From Unio delphinus (lineage: Eukaryota; Mollusca; Bivalvia; Unionida; Unionidae): DNA of 64,000 nt. The notes under the pieces are model-generated. The model saw nothing but the letters and a program-made list of their open reading frames with translations. It was not told where the DNA came from and did no database searches. The DNA is taken from positions 4,250,001 through 4,314,000 of the forward strand of contig JAQISU010000057.1 of assembly GCA_029339505.1 (NCBI GenBank), in the 5' to 3' direction. The translations under genes were made by a program, and so were the position numbers. Positions 16,290-29,193 of the stretch are shown here, piece by piece. How positions within the stretch are numbered: the stretch's first letter is position 1; the number at the start of each line of letters is the position of its first letter.

Positions 16290-16640
16290 TGATTCGGCCA
16301 ATTCTATTCATGTTTAAATGTTTTGGGACACTGGAGCTTCTCAGTATTTTAATTTCTGATTATTTGCCTTTTTCTTGGATGTCTTACGTTAATCAGATTG
16401 TTTTTATTCCAAGAGTTAAGTGCTGTTCCGTTAGTGTATTTCTCCATTGCGTAAATGTGTATTCAGACTTAATTTCGTGACCCGTGGCAGTCCGAAGAAT
16501 ATAACCTATATACATCGAAGATTTTAATTTGTTATTGGACAATGTTTTAGATGGAGATAATGTTGTTTTTAGTCCAATTATAGCAGATAAAACTCGCTTG
16601 GATCGACTAATAATATAAGGACTTTGGTGTGGAGCCTGAA
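16290..16640 (+). pseudogene. Gypsy-type retrotransposon remnant: aspartic protease region
   Basis: Around 16326 the plus strand reads DTGASQ, the retropepsin active-site signature with its catalytic Asp-Thr-Gly. The following 90 codons, in shifting frames, keep the hydrophobic spacing of the Gypsy protease/linker region (IPRVKCCSVSVFLHCVNV, then NLLLDNVLDGDNVV). Several stops and frameshifts are present, so it is dead. The Gypsy integrase remnant lies 0.5 kb downstream on the same strand. The RT that should lie between them is missing. Confidence 0.65.
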
Positions 16641-17119
16641 CAGTAAATCATTCAATTAGCTGCCACATGTATTCTTCAGACTTTGATAAGGTTATTTTGC
16701 TGTTCAGTTGGATACCTCGAAAGGTAATGATCACGGGATTCCTATTTCAACCTCTCATTTTCATTATTCTAAAATGGTAATAAACAACCATTACTTGTCG
16801 TTGAACAGGACAACGACAGGAGATTTACTACTTTGGTTCAAAAGGCTATTACTGACACTGAAGCCGCAAAATACCTGTTTGTAATTATGTTAAAAATGGG
16901 GTCCGAATGAGAAAATGAAGACCACCCAAGGTAAGTGCTGATAACAAATGGTCTGTAAAATATCAAAATACAATTCTTATTTTGGTCACTTCGGGATCAA
17001 TAAGAAATATAACAAGACCATAAATCACTCGTATTAACCCAAATTTTAAACTGTAAATACTGAGTATGGTGTCACACTTGGTAGGCAAGTTTGCATGAAT
17101 CAGGGATCCAAAAGTATTT

Positions 17120-17490
17120 CTTCGTCCTAACACCCTAAAGCGAGTGGGGTTTAAGAATGATTGAATCAAACATTGAAAGGTATGATTCTGTCATATTGTT
17201 TATATACTGGAAAAGATTGGAACGAATATGTTCGTTTACTGCTTAGGGAATCAACTCAAGAATCTTTAGCAATTAGTCCTTTTCAACTAGCTTTTGGACA
17301 CATTGTCCTGGAAGCATACATGTATGGATTAACTCCTTTTAAATGAAAATCCAGAAATTCATTTTCTCGTTTATATCTCCTACTTAAATACAAACTGTCC
17401 AAGGCTTGTGGGGATTCAAGAACTAACCTGCTTTATACACAGTCAAAATGAAATTAGCGTATGACAAAACAAAAAGAACGTAATTGAGTT
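17120..17490 (+). pseudogene. Gypsy-type retrotransposon remnant: integrase C-terminal part
   Basis: Reads HPKASG, then NQTLKGMILSYC, then KDWNEYVRLLLRES, then SPFQLAFGH. This is the end of the DDE integrase core (HPQ-x-G...E...LK region) and the conserved SPF-LVFGH block of Gypsy polyproteins. The acidic residue expected after the HPQ-like block falls beside two in-frame stops. A later string (KMKLAYDK) is typical of the post-core helix. The longest open piece is 17161-17346. Decayed and non-functional. Confidence 0.75.
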
Positions 17491-18083
17491 TTTCACCTAG
17501 AGGTCTATCACTCTTGTCCATGGCAACAGATATCCTCTTCATGCTGATTACTACGAATTGCAATGGGACTGTAGTGGCCTATGGAGTAAAAATCTTCGGA
17601 ATTCAGAAATTATGAAGAATTTGGACCATAATCTTACACGTGTGTAGCAAGAAGCAAATAATGATTTAAAACAATTATTACTGGAATAGAATAATCTTTT
17701 CTAGACGTTCCTACACGAACCGGTATATACTATGACGGTGAAATTATGTAGCACATATGTTTGAAACAGCATTCATATATGATTAACCCTCGAACACTGG
17801 AATGTTTCAAAACGAAATTCAATATTTTTGCATGGTAAATGGTTTCATAAAACTGATTAAAAGTGAATGGATTTTACCATTTATACTTGTACCGATACCC
17901 GATAATACCTCTCGCATGAGTACTATGTAGAGGTGAACATTGTAACCAATACAGATCAATTTCCATGCCAATAATCGATGATTACATTAATAAAATTGTA
18001 AATGCATAATATGTTACCAAAATGACCTTCTGCCACTGAACTGTATTAATCCATTTATTTATCTAGATACATTTAATCAGGCG

Positions 18084-18086
<3 letters not shown>

Positions 18087-18150
<64 letters not shown>
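18087..18150. repeat. (AT)n microsatellite
   Basis: About 64 bases of AT dinucleotide. Confidence 0.95.
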
Positions 18151-18151
<1 letters not shown>

Positions 18152-18529
18152 GTATAACGTCTTGTCAGTGAGCGCGTCCACTTTAAGAACTTGTACATCT
18201 TTATCTGTAAAGGTATGTGAGTTATTAATTGATTATGTATAATTCGCAACTGTTGTACTATCACAGTTATGTTTCTGTATTGTATGTGTAGCTTCAGTCT
18301 ACGTGGTATAATGCAAATATTTTATATTCTTGTTTGTGACCTAGCAAGAGCGTTATATTAGCTATACAAAATTGCATTTTTAAAAACGCTTCGTAATGTT
18401 CGCACGGTTCATTTTACGATTGTTATTGTGTATTGATTTTTAATTGTGCAGATAATGTATTCTGAATAGCATACGCTATGCAACGTCATTACGTTGTATC
18501 ATTTATGTCAATGTCATGAATTGTACACG

Positions 18530-19075
18530 GCGTTAAACCTTTTCTCGGCTGACCAGAACGAACGGAGTGATATCTGACCGGATTGATCAGCCGTAGAGCT
18601 GAACAGAGAGATCGAATTGATCCGAGTTATCGGAGTTATCTGAGTAGACGTTATATCAGCTGCAGAGCTAACCAAAGAAGTCAACCACATCAGCTATGAA
18701 GCTAGAACCATAGCAGAAGCAGCGCTGAATAGACAGTGTTGCTTATCGAGTAGCAGATTATTGGGCGTTGCTGAAATAGATTGGTGGGCGCTATTCGCTT
18801 GACTGACCAATCTGAAATGTTAACGACTTTATTGACCAGTGTGACTTGTACCCGACTGTGCAGGTGACGGAATGTGTAACACCATACGTGTAATTTTTTT
18901 TCCCCGTAATCTAACTTGTGTGGTTCGTCAAACCCAGTATGTTTGTAACTCAACATAAAATTTGTATATTTGTCCCTTTTGTTTGAGTGAATACATTTTG
19001 CAATATGATTAAAATAAATTTTTTATTATCTTTTCGTTGTGTAATCACCGTGAATCAGTCACCCCTTATCCTTGC
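18530..19075. other. Possible retrotransposon LTR/leader fragment
   Basis: A less AT-rich stretch with repeated purine-rich half-repeats (GATCAGC/GAGCTGA-like), followed by a polyadenylation signal AATAAA at about 19012. It lies just upstream of Gypsy RT homology. I could not find its matching second LTR, so the call rests on position and composition only. Confidence 0.25.
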
Positions 19076-19249
19076 ACCATGTAAGATCATTTGCTTGTAT
19101 TTTCATTATTTAAGTCCGTGCATTTGCGTTTCATGTTAATTGATCCAATATTTGGATCTTATACAACCACGTATTAATCATAATTTTTTTTTCATTCAAA
19201 TCATTTTTAAAGGATCTTGGCGAAAGCTCTCGATGGTAAAGGCATAGGT

Positions 19250-19720
19250 AGGCGATATCGGCGTTTGAAATTCCAGATGGAGTTTATCAAAATAAATTAA
19301 TGCCGTTTGGAATGCAGTTTTTGCCTTTTACTTTGCAATGTTTAATTAACATGGTTTTACCTAGTTTGCACAACAGTGGTCCTTACATCAATGATGTGAT
19401 CACCTACAACGATTCCTGGACTAATCACTTAGAGACGATTCGAAAATCCTGAAGTAAGTTCTGTCTTTCTTGTGTTACATGTTTAGGACATATTGTGGGG
19501 CATGGGCAATTTTAAGCTATGGATGCCAAGATCAGATGTATATCTGAATTCCTTCAGCCTATCAGTAAACAGTAACGGATGTGATTTTTCTGTATAATTC
19601 ATATTATCAAAAATTTATTACAATTTTTCAATAATTGCTAAACCACTGAAACGTATATCTCTTGAGTAGTTTATAGAGGGCACTACACTAGTTCGAGAAG
19701 ATCGTTATCTGATAAATTCC
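19250..19720 (+). pseudogene. Gypsy-type reverse transcriptase remnant
   Basis: Starting near 19262 the plus strand encodes PDGVYQNKLMPFGMQ, then a Phe/Leu-rich helix, then YINDVITYND. These are RT motif B (MPFG) and the catalytic YxDD block, the latter degenerate (YIND). Downstream pieces keep the WGMGNFKLW and FSIIAKPLKR spacing of the Gypsy RT/RNase H connection. Stops interrupt it. It lies 3' of the integrase remnant, the reverse of normal Gypsy order, so it is a separate copy or a rearranged one. Confidence 0.7.
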
Positions 19721-21109
19721 TCTAACAAAGAAAAAACACAAATCGTAAATTTAGAAATAAAATAGTCTTTAAAAGAATGTATGTACCGAATCTCTGTTGT
19801 GCTTAGATCAGGCAGTATTTGTTTTTAAGCCCACGTAAAACTTTTACTTTGACAAGTACCTCCTGGCGTGGAATATGATGTGAAGAGATAATGTATTCCT
19901 CACTCATATTGACTCTTCCTGGTTCTCAAACAAACAAAACAAGCCTTTTCAGTTCCGTAAGTCTGAACAACGCAACAACATGCGTATATTCGGTCTGAAG
20001 ACCCTACGTTACGTCACCGAACAGAGTATTAAAATATTGTATAAATGCAATATTTTGTCTCTTTACATACAACTATTCAGGGCTGTATTCCTGTATGTGA
20101 ACCACTTACTATGCATTTCCAACGAGAAGATGCACAAAAACACTGCATTTTCTTTTCGATCATAATTTTGAGTTAAATGTTTCGAAACACAGTTTTCGCG
20201 TTACACAGCTTCCTCCAAAGACTGGTAAATTACTTTGGTTCTAATTATGCATATCTAATAATCAAACGTTGTATACAGGATATTTATAGAACATTCAAAA
20301 TTATTGGCATTACTATTGTCATAATTTCAAAATACTTTGTTTCTGTACAGGTTTATATTTGTTCAAAACAAGTTTCATTTTAGATAGTACTTACCACAGT
20401 TTTGAGCACAATGTACTGACCATTCACACTTATATTGTCATACGAGAAATCCACCTTTCAATACTTTCAATAAAAATTTTAAAAGGCGAAATAAATAATA
20501 AGTATGTTTCCTAATAATTGTACTCCATTAAAATTACTTAACCTTTTATACAGAAATGTACATGGCATCGATATCAGCATTAACAAATGATTTGTTTGCT
20601 TGCTATGACTGTTTTATTCAAAATGGGTCTGCCTAAATAGATAGAACAACATATACCAGGTGCACAATATAGGTAGATATCTACGTTAAGAAAAGCCACT
20701 AATAATCCGTTAACGTTCTTGTCACGTAATTAGTTAGCTACGTCAGCGTAGCCTCAAAATGGGAACAGTGTTACAAATGGCAGACCTCAATCGGACGGGA
20801 ACTTGTATTACTGTTTGTATTGTCCTCAATACGTGTTAATCTAAATAAGTATGGGAAATCCTAAGTGAAATGTATCCAAATGATGAATGGGTACAAAGGT
20901 GTCTATGAGGCACAAATGTTAATAGGGACAAAGGGAAAGTGTTAATGCGTTTTAACTTTGAATTGTCAGAGCACACAAACACACACCCACAAACCGCACC
21001 CGCAAACACACTTTATGTTACCTTTTAATGTAAGAGGCAATGGACTATTACAGAATATGCTATCAATTATGTCACAAACATACTATTCATAACACCATCT
21101 TTACCATCT

Positions 21110-21230
21110 TAACATCGCATTCACACACAAATAAAAATTCCTTTCTCGTGTAGTCTCGCACTTTTAAAATGACAATCAAATTTCATAATACATTAGCGAA
21201 TATAGCGTTTCTAATTCTTAAGACTATAGT
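21110..21230 (+). repeat. Short repeat unit A, copy 1
   Basis: The string from about 21150 (CTCGTGTAGTCTCGCAC, then AATTTCATAA, then GCGAATATAGC) recurs at 21813-21893 as copy 2, about 660 bases downstream. Confidence 0.55.
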
Positions 21231-21231
21231 T

Positions 21232-21705
21232 TGAGATTTCATTTATCAGGACAGCAATCAAGCAAGTTTTACATCATCTATTGCAGAGTGACACTTTAAT
21301 TCAACCACGTTTCTCCTCGAAAAGGGAACAGTCGCACAAACGTGTGCTTAACGTAAGAGCTTTGCAGAACCGAATTTAGCATCGTCCAAATTAACATCTA
21401 CCAAGACCACATGTATTAGGGGTGTGGTGGGGGGAGGGGGTGTATGTCGACAAGAACAATACGAAATAATGGAAAAAAGCATGTGGCTTTCCTGAAACGC
21501 AAACTCTGACATCTGTCTTGGCTTGCATCGGGAACACTTTGCAAGAAAGACTAATAGAAAGAACCAGAAACTTAGAAGTCTTTTTATAATTAAAGACAAA
21601 AATGACGAACCAAAATTTTTTCTGAACTAGATGTGTATGCCATACAACCCAACATGTATGACGATGCAAGAGTCACAACGGGTAGACTATCATCCCTTCT
21701 CGTCT
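21232..21705 (+). repeat. 470-bp direct repeat, copy 1
   Basis: Strong collinear similarity to 22692-23164. Shared strings include CCACGTTTCTCCTCGAAAAG, CGTCCAAATTAACATCTACC, TGAAACGCAAACTCTG and ACCCAACATGTATGACGATG. The minus-strand frames here (83 and 92 aa) are not conserved in length between copies and are probably chance. Confidence 0.8.
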
Positions 21706-21895
21706 AACATTGCATTCAAACACGAAGAAAACAACCTCTACTGATCGTTATATAGTGAGATTGCATACGTGTTGGTACTCACTACAAGACCGCGAGACAC
21801 TTTAGTTTTTGTTCTCGTGTATTCTCACATTTGAAGAAAATCACAATGAAATTTCATAACACACAAGCGAATATAGCATTTCTTCTTCTTCGGAA
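21706..21895 (+). repeat. Short repeat unit A, copy 2
   Basis: Matches 21110-21222. It follows directly after the 470-bp repeat, suggesting a tandem arrangement of about 600 bp per unit. Confidence 0.5.
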
Positions 21896-22691
21896 GCTTT
21901 CTTCACTATCTCCGCTTATTTATGTCTCTTCTCTTTACTCTTATGGCGTTCTGAAATCCATTGTCCCTTTTACTGGCAACGAACACAGGTATGTTGACTA
22001 TTGTAAATTTGTTGGCCGAAATGGCACCCTGGTGAAAAATGTCCGTATAATTAATTATATAGCAAACATCTTCACTTTTCAATTTTTGTTTATGACGCTC
22101 ACGAAATCTCTGGCTAAAAAGCCTAATTTTGTAGACACGTTTCTAAGTGAGTTATTCTTTAGTTTGACTCTTAGCAAATCTCTGACCAACTGGTCGAACT
22201 GTGTTGACTATCTCGACTTCTTGAGACTGCAATCAATACTCTAACTCTAAGACCCTTACGTTATATACGAGTCGGTTGCGTAGAAAACCAAGTCAAATAG
22301 AATTCTGCAATCAGGATAAAACTATCGCTCGATTTAAATGAGAAAAAAGAATAAACGTAAAAACCACGACTTGACATATTACCTCGCATATAAGCTGAAG
22401 TCTTGACTCAAATCCATGCCAGCAATTTTAAAGACGACATGAGGTTTCACGTTCAAGCCCAGACCGAGTGTACACCTGAAACGTAAGCTGACCAGTAGCA
22501 ACCTAAAATATTACCACATTCAAGAGACAGAGAAATGTTCCTCCAGATAATTTAAAACCACGCCTTACACTTACACGCTGATGGTTTAGGATTTTTATTC
22601 CAAAGTACCGAATTTAAACCATAAGGTTTCGTCACCGGTTTGAGGGGTTCCACACTGAATCGAGAATGCCGATCCAGAGAAAATATATTTT

Positions 22692-23164
22692 GTGATTCCA
22701 TTTATCACGACATCAATCAAACAAGTTTTACATCCCTGATTCCAGAGTGACACTTTATATCACCCACGTTTCTCCTCGAAAAGGGAGCGGACGCACAAAA
22801 GTGTTCTTGACGGACGAGCTTTGCAGAACCAAATTTGGTATCGTCCAAATTAACATCTACCAAGACCAGATGTATTTGGGGTGTGCTGGTAGTGGTGGGG
22901 GCGTATGTCGACATGAACGATACAACATAATGGAAAAGATCATGCGGCATCCCTGAAACGCAAACTCTGCCATCCATCTTTCCTCTTATCGGAAACACTT
23001 TGCAAGAACGACTAAAAAAAAAATAGCCAAAAAATTAGACGCCTTTTATAATTAAAGACAAAAATGACGAAATAAGATTCTTCTGAACTTGATGTGTTTG
23101 CCATACTACCCAACATGTATGACGATGCAAGAGTCACAATGGGTAGACTATCATCCCGTCTCGT
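22692..23164 (+). repeat. 470-bp direct repeat, copy 2
   Basis: Partner of 21232-21705, start-to-start distance about 1.46 kb. Both copies end with a CGATGCAAGAGTCACAA string and GGGTAGACTATCATCCC. Confidence 0.8.
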
Positions 23165-23169
23165 CTAGA

Positions 23170-26100
23170 CGACTTCAACCTCCATCGAATTTAAAATCAA
23201 GGACAGACCGAAGATTACATTGGTCTGAATAGCGGTTACTTGTACCTGAAAGTCAAAATTTTTAAAATTGAGGACACCTCTCAACGGGCTATTGTCCGAA
23301 TAACTTCCATTGACGATGACATGCATTCCTTATTAAGCGAAATAGATTTGAACTGGAAAAATTGGTTAGCAGCACCATAGATCCATACTTTTACCAAGCG
23401 TTCTTCCAAACTCTTCAGGTTCGGAGAATCAAAAAACACTGATTGCGTTGTTTGCGAGGTAGAATAATTTGACACGTTTGAGAAATGTAAAGACACAGCC
23501 GTTACAGAAGATGGCAACCTGAATAATATAGGATTAAAGGCCCATCGAAAGAAAATCCTTTTACACATGTGGATGCAAAACATGTATTTGAGGAACGGAC
23601 TATATGCCCGCCTGAGACTGAATCAAAATAGTACTATTGTCCATTTGATGGCCGATGAAAACGAATACATTATCATCCTAGAAGCCAGCTGTAAGACATC
23701 AATTATATTTTTAGCAAAACAACCGCCAATTATCCCATAAGAAGTGTAGAAATGAAAAACAATTCATTTTTTCCACAATATTCCTAACCAACATCGAATA
23801 TAACTGTTTCATAGGATACTTACCGAAACGTTTAATCATTGGCATTGTCTGTAATGAGGACCTCAACGGAGGGATTATTAAAGTTCGTTTCGAGTTTAAA
23901 CATTGTTCAGCCCAGGAGTCAGTCAAGATGGCCAGACCTTGTGAACAAGATCCTTCGAACCTAACCTTGAGCAGATCAATTACTTGAGATATTGCTTATA
24001 CCTGTGCGAAGGCATGGGCTAGTTTATATCACGATTGTTTATAAAAACAGGGGAGTTGCAAAAACGTGTAAAACAAGACGAGGTTTTAGTTGGAAAACGA
24101 GCAACCAACATATCAGTGTACTCGTGAATCTAATGAAAACATTATCGGAGTATCGTATCATAAATCGGCATTAAGTCTTCATAACTTTGTCAGCGGCTGC
24201 TTGTCAACGCCATTATAGGAAATGTTAACTGCGGTCATGCATGAACTCATAAAGACGTTGGTGATTTATACAATGCATATGTTGATATCTGATATAGTTT
24301 TCCTGTTTAACACGAAAGCAATACTGGCATGAGTAGTGTCATAGTAAACACAATACACAACCTTACCTCGGTGAACACCAGCTGTCTACGAAACCAGAAT
24401 TGCAAGAGACCTTTTTTATGCCAATCACAGCGGGTAAAGGCGGTATACTCGAGATCGCACTGGTGTCAATATAGTTTCACTGAATCTCTACAGTACATGC
24501 TGAATGTGCACGGTCGTCCTGAAGATGTTAATTGAATTTTCCATCATTACCGTGCCACAACCTTCGCTGACGTGCCTGTGATGCAATGTTATACGTACAC
24601 CGCGTCAGTGAATCGAATTTCAAGTGTCTGACATGTGTAGGTTTCTCCATCTGTGGTCGACTCTCATTGCAATATAGGCAAAAACTGATATAAGGCGTTG
24701 ATAATAGGTATTCCAACAATGTTTTAGTTGGATTTATTAATAATTGCATCATGGGATTGTACAAACATTTATCCATCAATTTAACCTAAATTGAAGCATT
24801 GGTTCAAAATTTTGATATTGCTATTCTTGGACTTGCAAATAGATCGATGATTATGCGAAATCCGCCAGACTGTCTATGTTGAGCCACAAGCACTGATCCG
24901 ATAAGACAGATCTTAAAATGTATATTATAATGCGACCTCAATCCATTTTCAGTCGCCTCTGCTATAGATGACTTATTATTGGAATTTGACAGAGTCGAAT
25001 ACGACTTGAAGTTAGAAGCCAACAATAATGTTTTCGTGAGCGATTCATCTTAGTCATATATTTTAAATTTGCCGCTATCTTCGCGACATCACATTGGGAG
25101 CCAAACATGTGCCACATGATTCAGTAAATATAAAACCCGAGCGATGCAAGATGTGCTGGTGGCAAAGTCTTTGCTTTAGTTTATGAAGTCTGGAAACGCA
25201 TCACTACTGTTGTTGCCTGCCCTCATCACATACGCGTACCCAATAACAATGTTGTGGGATAGTTTAAATGGCAAATAAGTACACCAATATTTCCGTACAG
25301 TACCAAAATATGAGTTCGTGGTATTTCAAAATGCAAATCGAGACAACAACAACTAAAACATATTTCACGATTTAGACCATCTGAAGTTTCTCTGTGCTTA
25401 AACTGTCATTAAGAAACCTTTAAACAAATAATGTGTCGTTGACTTCAAAAGCAATCATAGGCCGGTCACAAAATTGACAAGAATCTGTAAATTTCCCATG
25501 ATGGCTTGCGTAATTTGTACCCGACTTATTACTTTTCATTGGGACACATGAAGTTGTTCGATGATCTGTTGTCTATAAGTACGTTTTTAAACCCACCGAT
25601 TACAAAAGTTGCTATAAACTGCTGGACTTGTCAATATGATCTGGGTAACATGAGGTCGCATTTGTGGCAAAACTGGGTCTTTTTCGTTTATTTTGTTCTT
25701 CATATAGGTCAAAACTGGGTCTTTTTCGTTTATTTTGTTCTTCATAAAATGGCTGATCACAAAACCGTTTATGATGAGCGGGGTGGAATCACTTCACGGA
25801 AGCTAGATTGGATCTTAGTTTGTTCTCTACAACAATTTAGCAAGAACGCTCTTTGTATTATTATCTCCATTTTTTATAAAGTTAATACGAGAGCCATCAA
25901 AAGTTTAACTCATACTGACTGACTGATCGGATATATTATTTTAAATTAGATTTTTACTCTCTTTATAAAATATCGATATTAATTTTAAAAAAACAATTAT
26001 ACAAAGGGCTGACCATGGCGTAATACATTTTGTGTTGACTAACAGTGTCATCTGCGGAGCAGCTTATATAAGGTATAGTAATATTTTGAGATAAAAAGGT

Positions 26101-26846
26101 ATTCCATAAATTCCTTTGATATAGTAGAAACACCTAGCACCTAGATGATAAATAAATGTTTTAAGTCTTTAATCAACTGCATGGCAGACATGTTTAGATC
26201 AAGCAATATTTATTTTTGAGCCCACGTAAAGCCTGTCACAGTTATCTCCTGTTTAGTAGCGTCATGTTACAATTTATTTGTTTCACTCTTACTAACACTT
26301 CCTGATTCAAACTATATACTACTTTTTCCATTCTCCATAAATATTATCCAGATAGAAACATTAGTGTAAATGAATCTCAAAACCTTACTTCAGCGATACT
26401 TTATAAACTTCACAGAGCAGTTGCAATTGCTATGAAACTCTCAATACACATTTAACATACAAAATTGCATTTACTTTTCAATTATAACAATGCGTGAAAT
26501 TTTCCAAGTTATTATCTGCGTTACCTCTGCAGACAGGTAAACTTTTTGGCTTCAAGCATGCCGTTCTAATTCTAATCTAAAAATATTTACGGAACACCGC
26601 TTGAACAATGTCAACATGTTTGGCTTTAACAATCAGGCACATAAACGTATATTCTACACATACATATTAGATCATAACGAGTTCCATTTTAGAGAGTTCT
26701 TTCCAAGATCAGTAATGAAATAGCAAAACTTGTCTGATGCTTCTAAATTATCCTGACGTATAAGTAAAAAAAGGTTAAAAACACTTTAGTAAAGTCTTTA
26801 AAAGTTTTACAAATTAAATTGTCTCCAAATACTTTTACAACCAGCA

Positions 26847-26848
<2 letters not shown>
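23170..26848. other. Unassigned host sequence
   Basis: Many 60-100 codon frames occur but no family is recognised. A 42-base unit containing CAAAACTGGGTCTTTTTCG is tandemly duplicated at about 25667-25746. The 138-codon frame at 25506-25922 runs through this duplication; its first 15 residues look like a capsid relic (see findings). Confidence 0.4.

Positions 26849-26925
<77 letters not shown>
26849..26925. repeat. (AT)n microsatellite
   Basis: About 75 bases of AT dinucleotide. Confidence 0.95.
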
Positions 26926-26930
<5 letters not shown>

Positions 26931-27369
26931 GTCATCAACCAATTTTATGGAGTATAAGCAAATGACAAAACCCTTGTGGACCAATTAATGAAGTTTTCCT
27001 TATTGATACGAACATAATACTGTATAATATTAATAACCTAGTGACCTTTATGGGTCATCGTTTTATTTTAACCTTTTGATAAAGTTTAATATTACTTATA
27101 CAAATCGATCGATCTTTTAGAACAACAGTTGAAAAATACTCATTCACATGAAAACCTATTTCACTTTATTAATGCATTTATTAATCCAAAAGAGCAATAA
27201 ACCAGCAAAATGCTTGAAATTTATTACTTGAAGCATTATAACTAATCACATCCACAAATGTTTGTCAGGTAAATAATCTCCAAATTAAAGAATTAAACAC
27301 TCTCAGCTTTCTCCATACCACCTTATAATTACGTGTGATCATCACCAGTAACATCTTCATTTCGCTGAT

Positions 27370-27634
27370 GGTTGTTGTTGTTGTTGTTGTTGTTGTTGTA
27401 AGGTTAAACGCCATTTTTCAGCACACGATAGGCTATACATGGCGGCTGTTATTATGGTGGAGAAGAAACCTGGAAAACCCACCGGATAGAACCACCGACC
27501 CACGAGAAGCTACTGATAAGCTTTCTCGCATACCAACATTGGCGAATCTGAGACTCGATCCCACGCAGACAGAGGTGAGATGGCAGTGATCCGAAACGGA
27601 GAGCGCTTTAGACCACTCGGCCACTCGGGACCCC
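27370..27634 (-). mobile_element. tRNA-derived SINE, family B, copy 1
   Basis: On the minus strand it begins GGGGTCCCGAGTGGCCGAGT and continues GGTCTAAAGCGCTC, a class II (Leu/Ser-type) tRNA 5' half with an A box. The 3' end is a (CAA)n tail, seen as (GTT)n at 27370-27398. It is flanked by perfect 10-bp target duplications TTTCGCTGAT (27360-27369 and 27635-27644). The 84- and 63-codon frames through it are shadows. A second, older copy is at 54235-54419. Confidence 0.88.
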
Positions 27635-28010
27635 TTTCGCTGATCGTACTTAATGATCTGTAAAGCATATCATCGGTGGAAGTCTGGACATTCTTCTATA
27701 ATGTTGAGAAATAAGACGAATGTGGTTCATTTGGTCAAGCGTTTCGTTTATTCTCACAAACGCTATAGTAATGTTTTGGTGTTGTTTGCTGCATAGTATT
27801 AAATTTAATGTCTTACACGAACGAAAACACTGTGAACATATTGAACTTATCATGTCATTGATTTATTCTCATATATGTTGTAGTAGTGTTAGTGACCGCC
27901 GTTTGCGTACTAAGTATTTTATCATTTTGCATTCGTTATGTTGTGTATTGGTAGAGGTTAAACAACGCAATTAATTATGTACTAAAATATGGATCATTCG
28001 ACAGCCCAAA

Positions 28011-28320
28011 CCGATCTGGTGGCCTAGTGGTTAGAGCGTCCGCTGCGGAAGCTGGAGGTCATTGGATCGATCCCGGGCAGGGTCATACCAAAGACTTAAA
28101 AATTAGTACTAAAAGCTGCCTCGCTTGGCGCTCAGCATTAAGAGGTTAGTGTTAGGATTGGTCGGTCTGGTGTCAGGATAATGTGACTGGGTGGGACATT
28201 ATGCATGATGCCCCAGTGCTAGACATCACTATAAACTGCCTCACTGTACACATTGTAGCGATATGACTGCAAAATTATTAAAGCTACGTTAAAAGTCCTA
28301 ATCAAACAAACAAATAAATT
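28011..28320 (+). mobile_element. tRNA-derived SINE, family A, copy 1
   Basis: Head: TGGTGGCCTAGTGGTTAGAG (tRNA A box region), then GGATCGATCCC (B box-like). Then a family body with GTCATACCAAAGACTT, CAGCATTAAGAGGTTAGTGT, TGTACACATTGTAGCGATA and a CAAACAAACAAATAAA tail. A second copy is at 53713-54172. From 28209 onward, including flanking DNA to 28436, the sequence is identical to the other locus. Confidence 0.85.
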
Positions 28321-29193
28321 ATTAGATAGGTTCAACTTGTATCATATCTTCACTCTCTCACTGCGTGAATGAAGCAAATTAGCTGCTAATGCATACTGTT
28401 GTAATCTGTCAGAATATCAAAGATAATTCAAGAAATTTGAATACTGAATGAGCTTAAACAGTGATAATTAGAATACATATGTAAATGAATTAAGGTGCGT
28501 TTTGGCTGATTCTAGATTATAGAAACGACTTACACAATAACATTCACATCTATGGTCTGCCAAGGTTAGTGCCTAACACAATCAAAATTGCATTGATGTA
28601 TCACAATGACTAACTCGATTTTGTCAACATTATGTGTAAATGAAGAATATTTAATAATATTAGAAATATCCATCGTGTGTTACTAGAAACTTGATATTTT
28701 AAGTTGTGTGGAAGCCACGAGTTGAACTATATTATGTTTGGAACCAGACAATGAAATTTACATGTATTAAGGAAGGAAAAGAACCAGTTCTTTTCATCAT
28801 ATAGATAACATGATCAGGAATGGAAGTACTGAAGGTAAAACTCGCTTTTCGGCACAATACCTACACAACAAAGGAGTTCGCAAATTCATCTACTATACAT
28901 ATACTTGACGTAAGAAAGGGGTAGGATTGTGTTAACATAATCCGACACAGTAAATTACGTTTTTGTCATTTTGTAAACTACGTGACGCTTTCTGAAAACA
29001 ATGCAAGTTCGATTCTGCAATTCATTTTTACAAGGGGAGTTTTGTCGTTATAATTAAAGTTAGTGTAAACAACTTCAAGGAGTCGCCAGCGGCGTATGGT
29101 CAGATTTCATTATCAAATATTACTTTACGTATCTAATTAAGTCAGTTTCTATTTATTGTTCAAACCCAAAAGGTACTATTTTTGTTATTACAG

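Noticed and set aside
21831..22244. 137-codon plus-strand frame
   Set aside because: It starts in repeat unit A and has no recognisable domain or splice context; Leu/Ser/Phe-rich by base composition.
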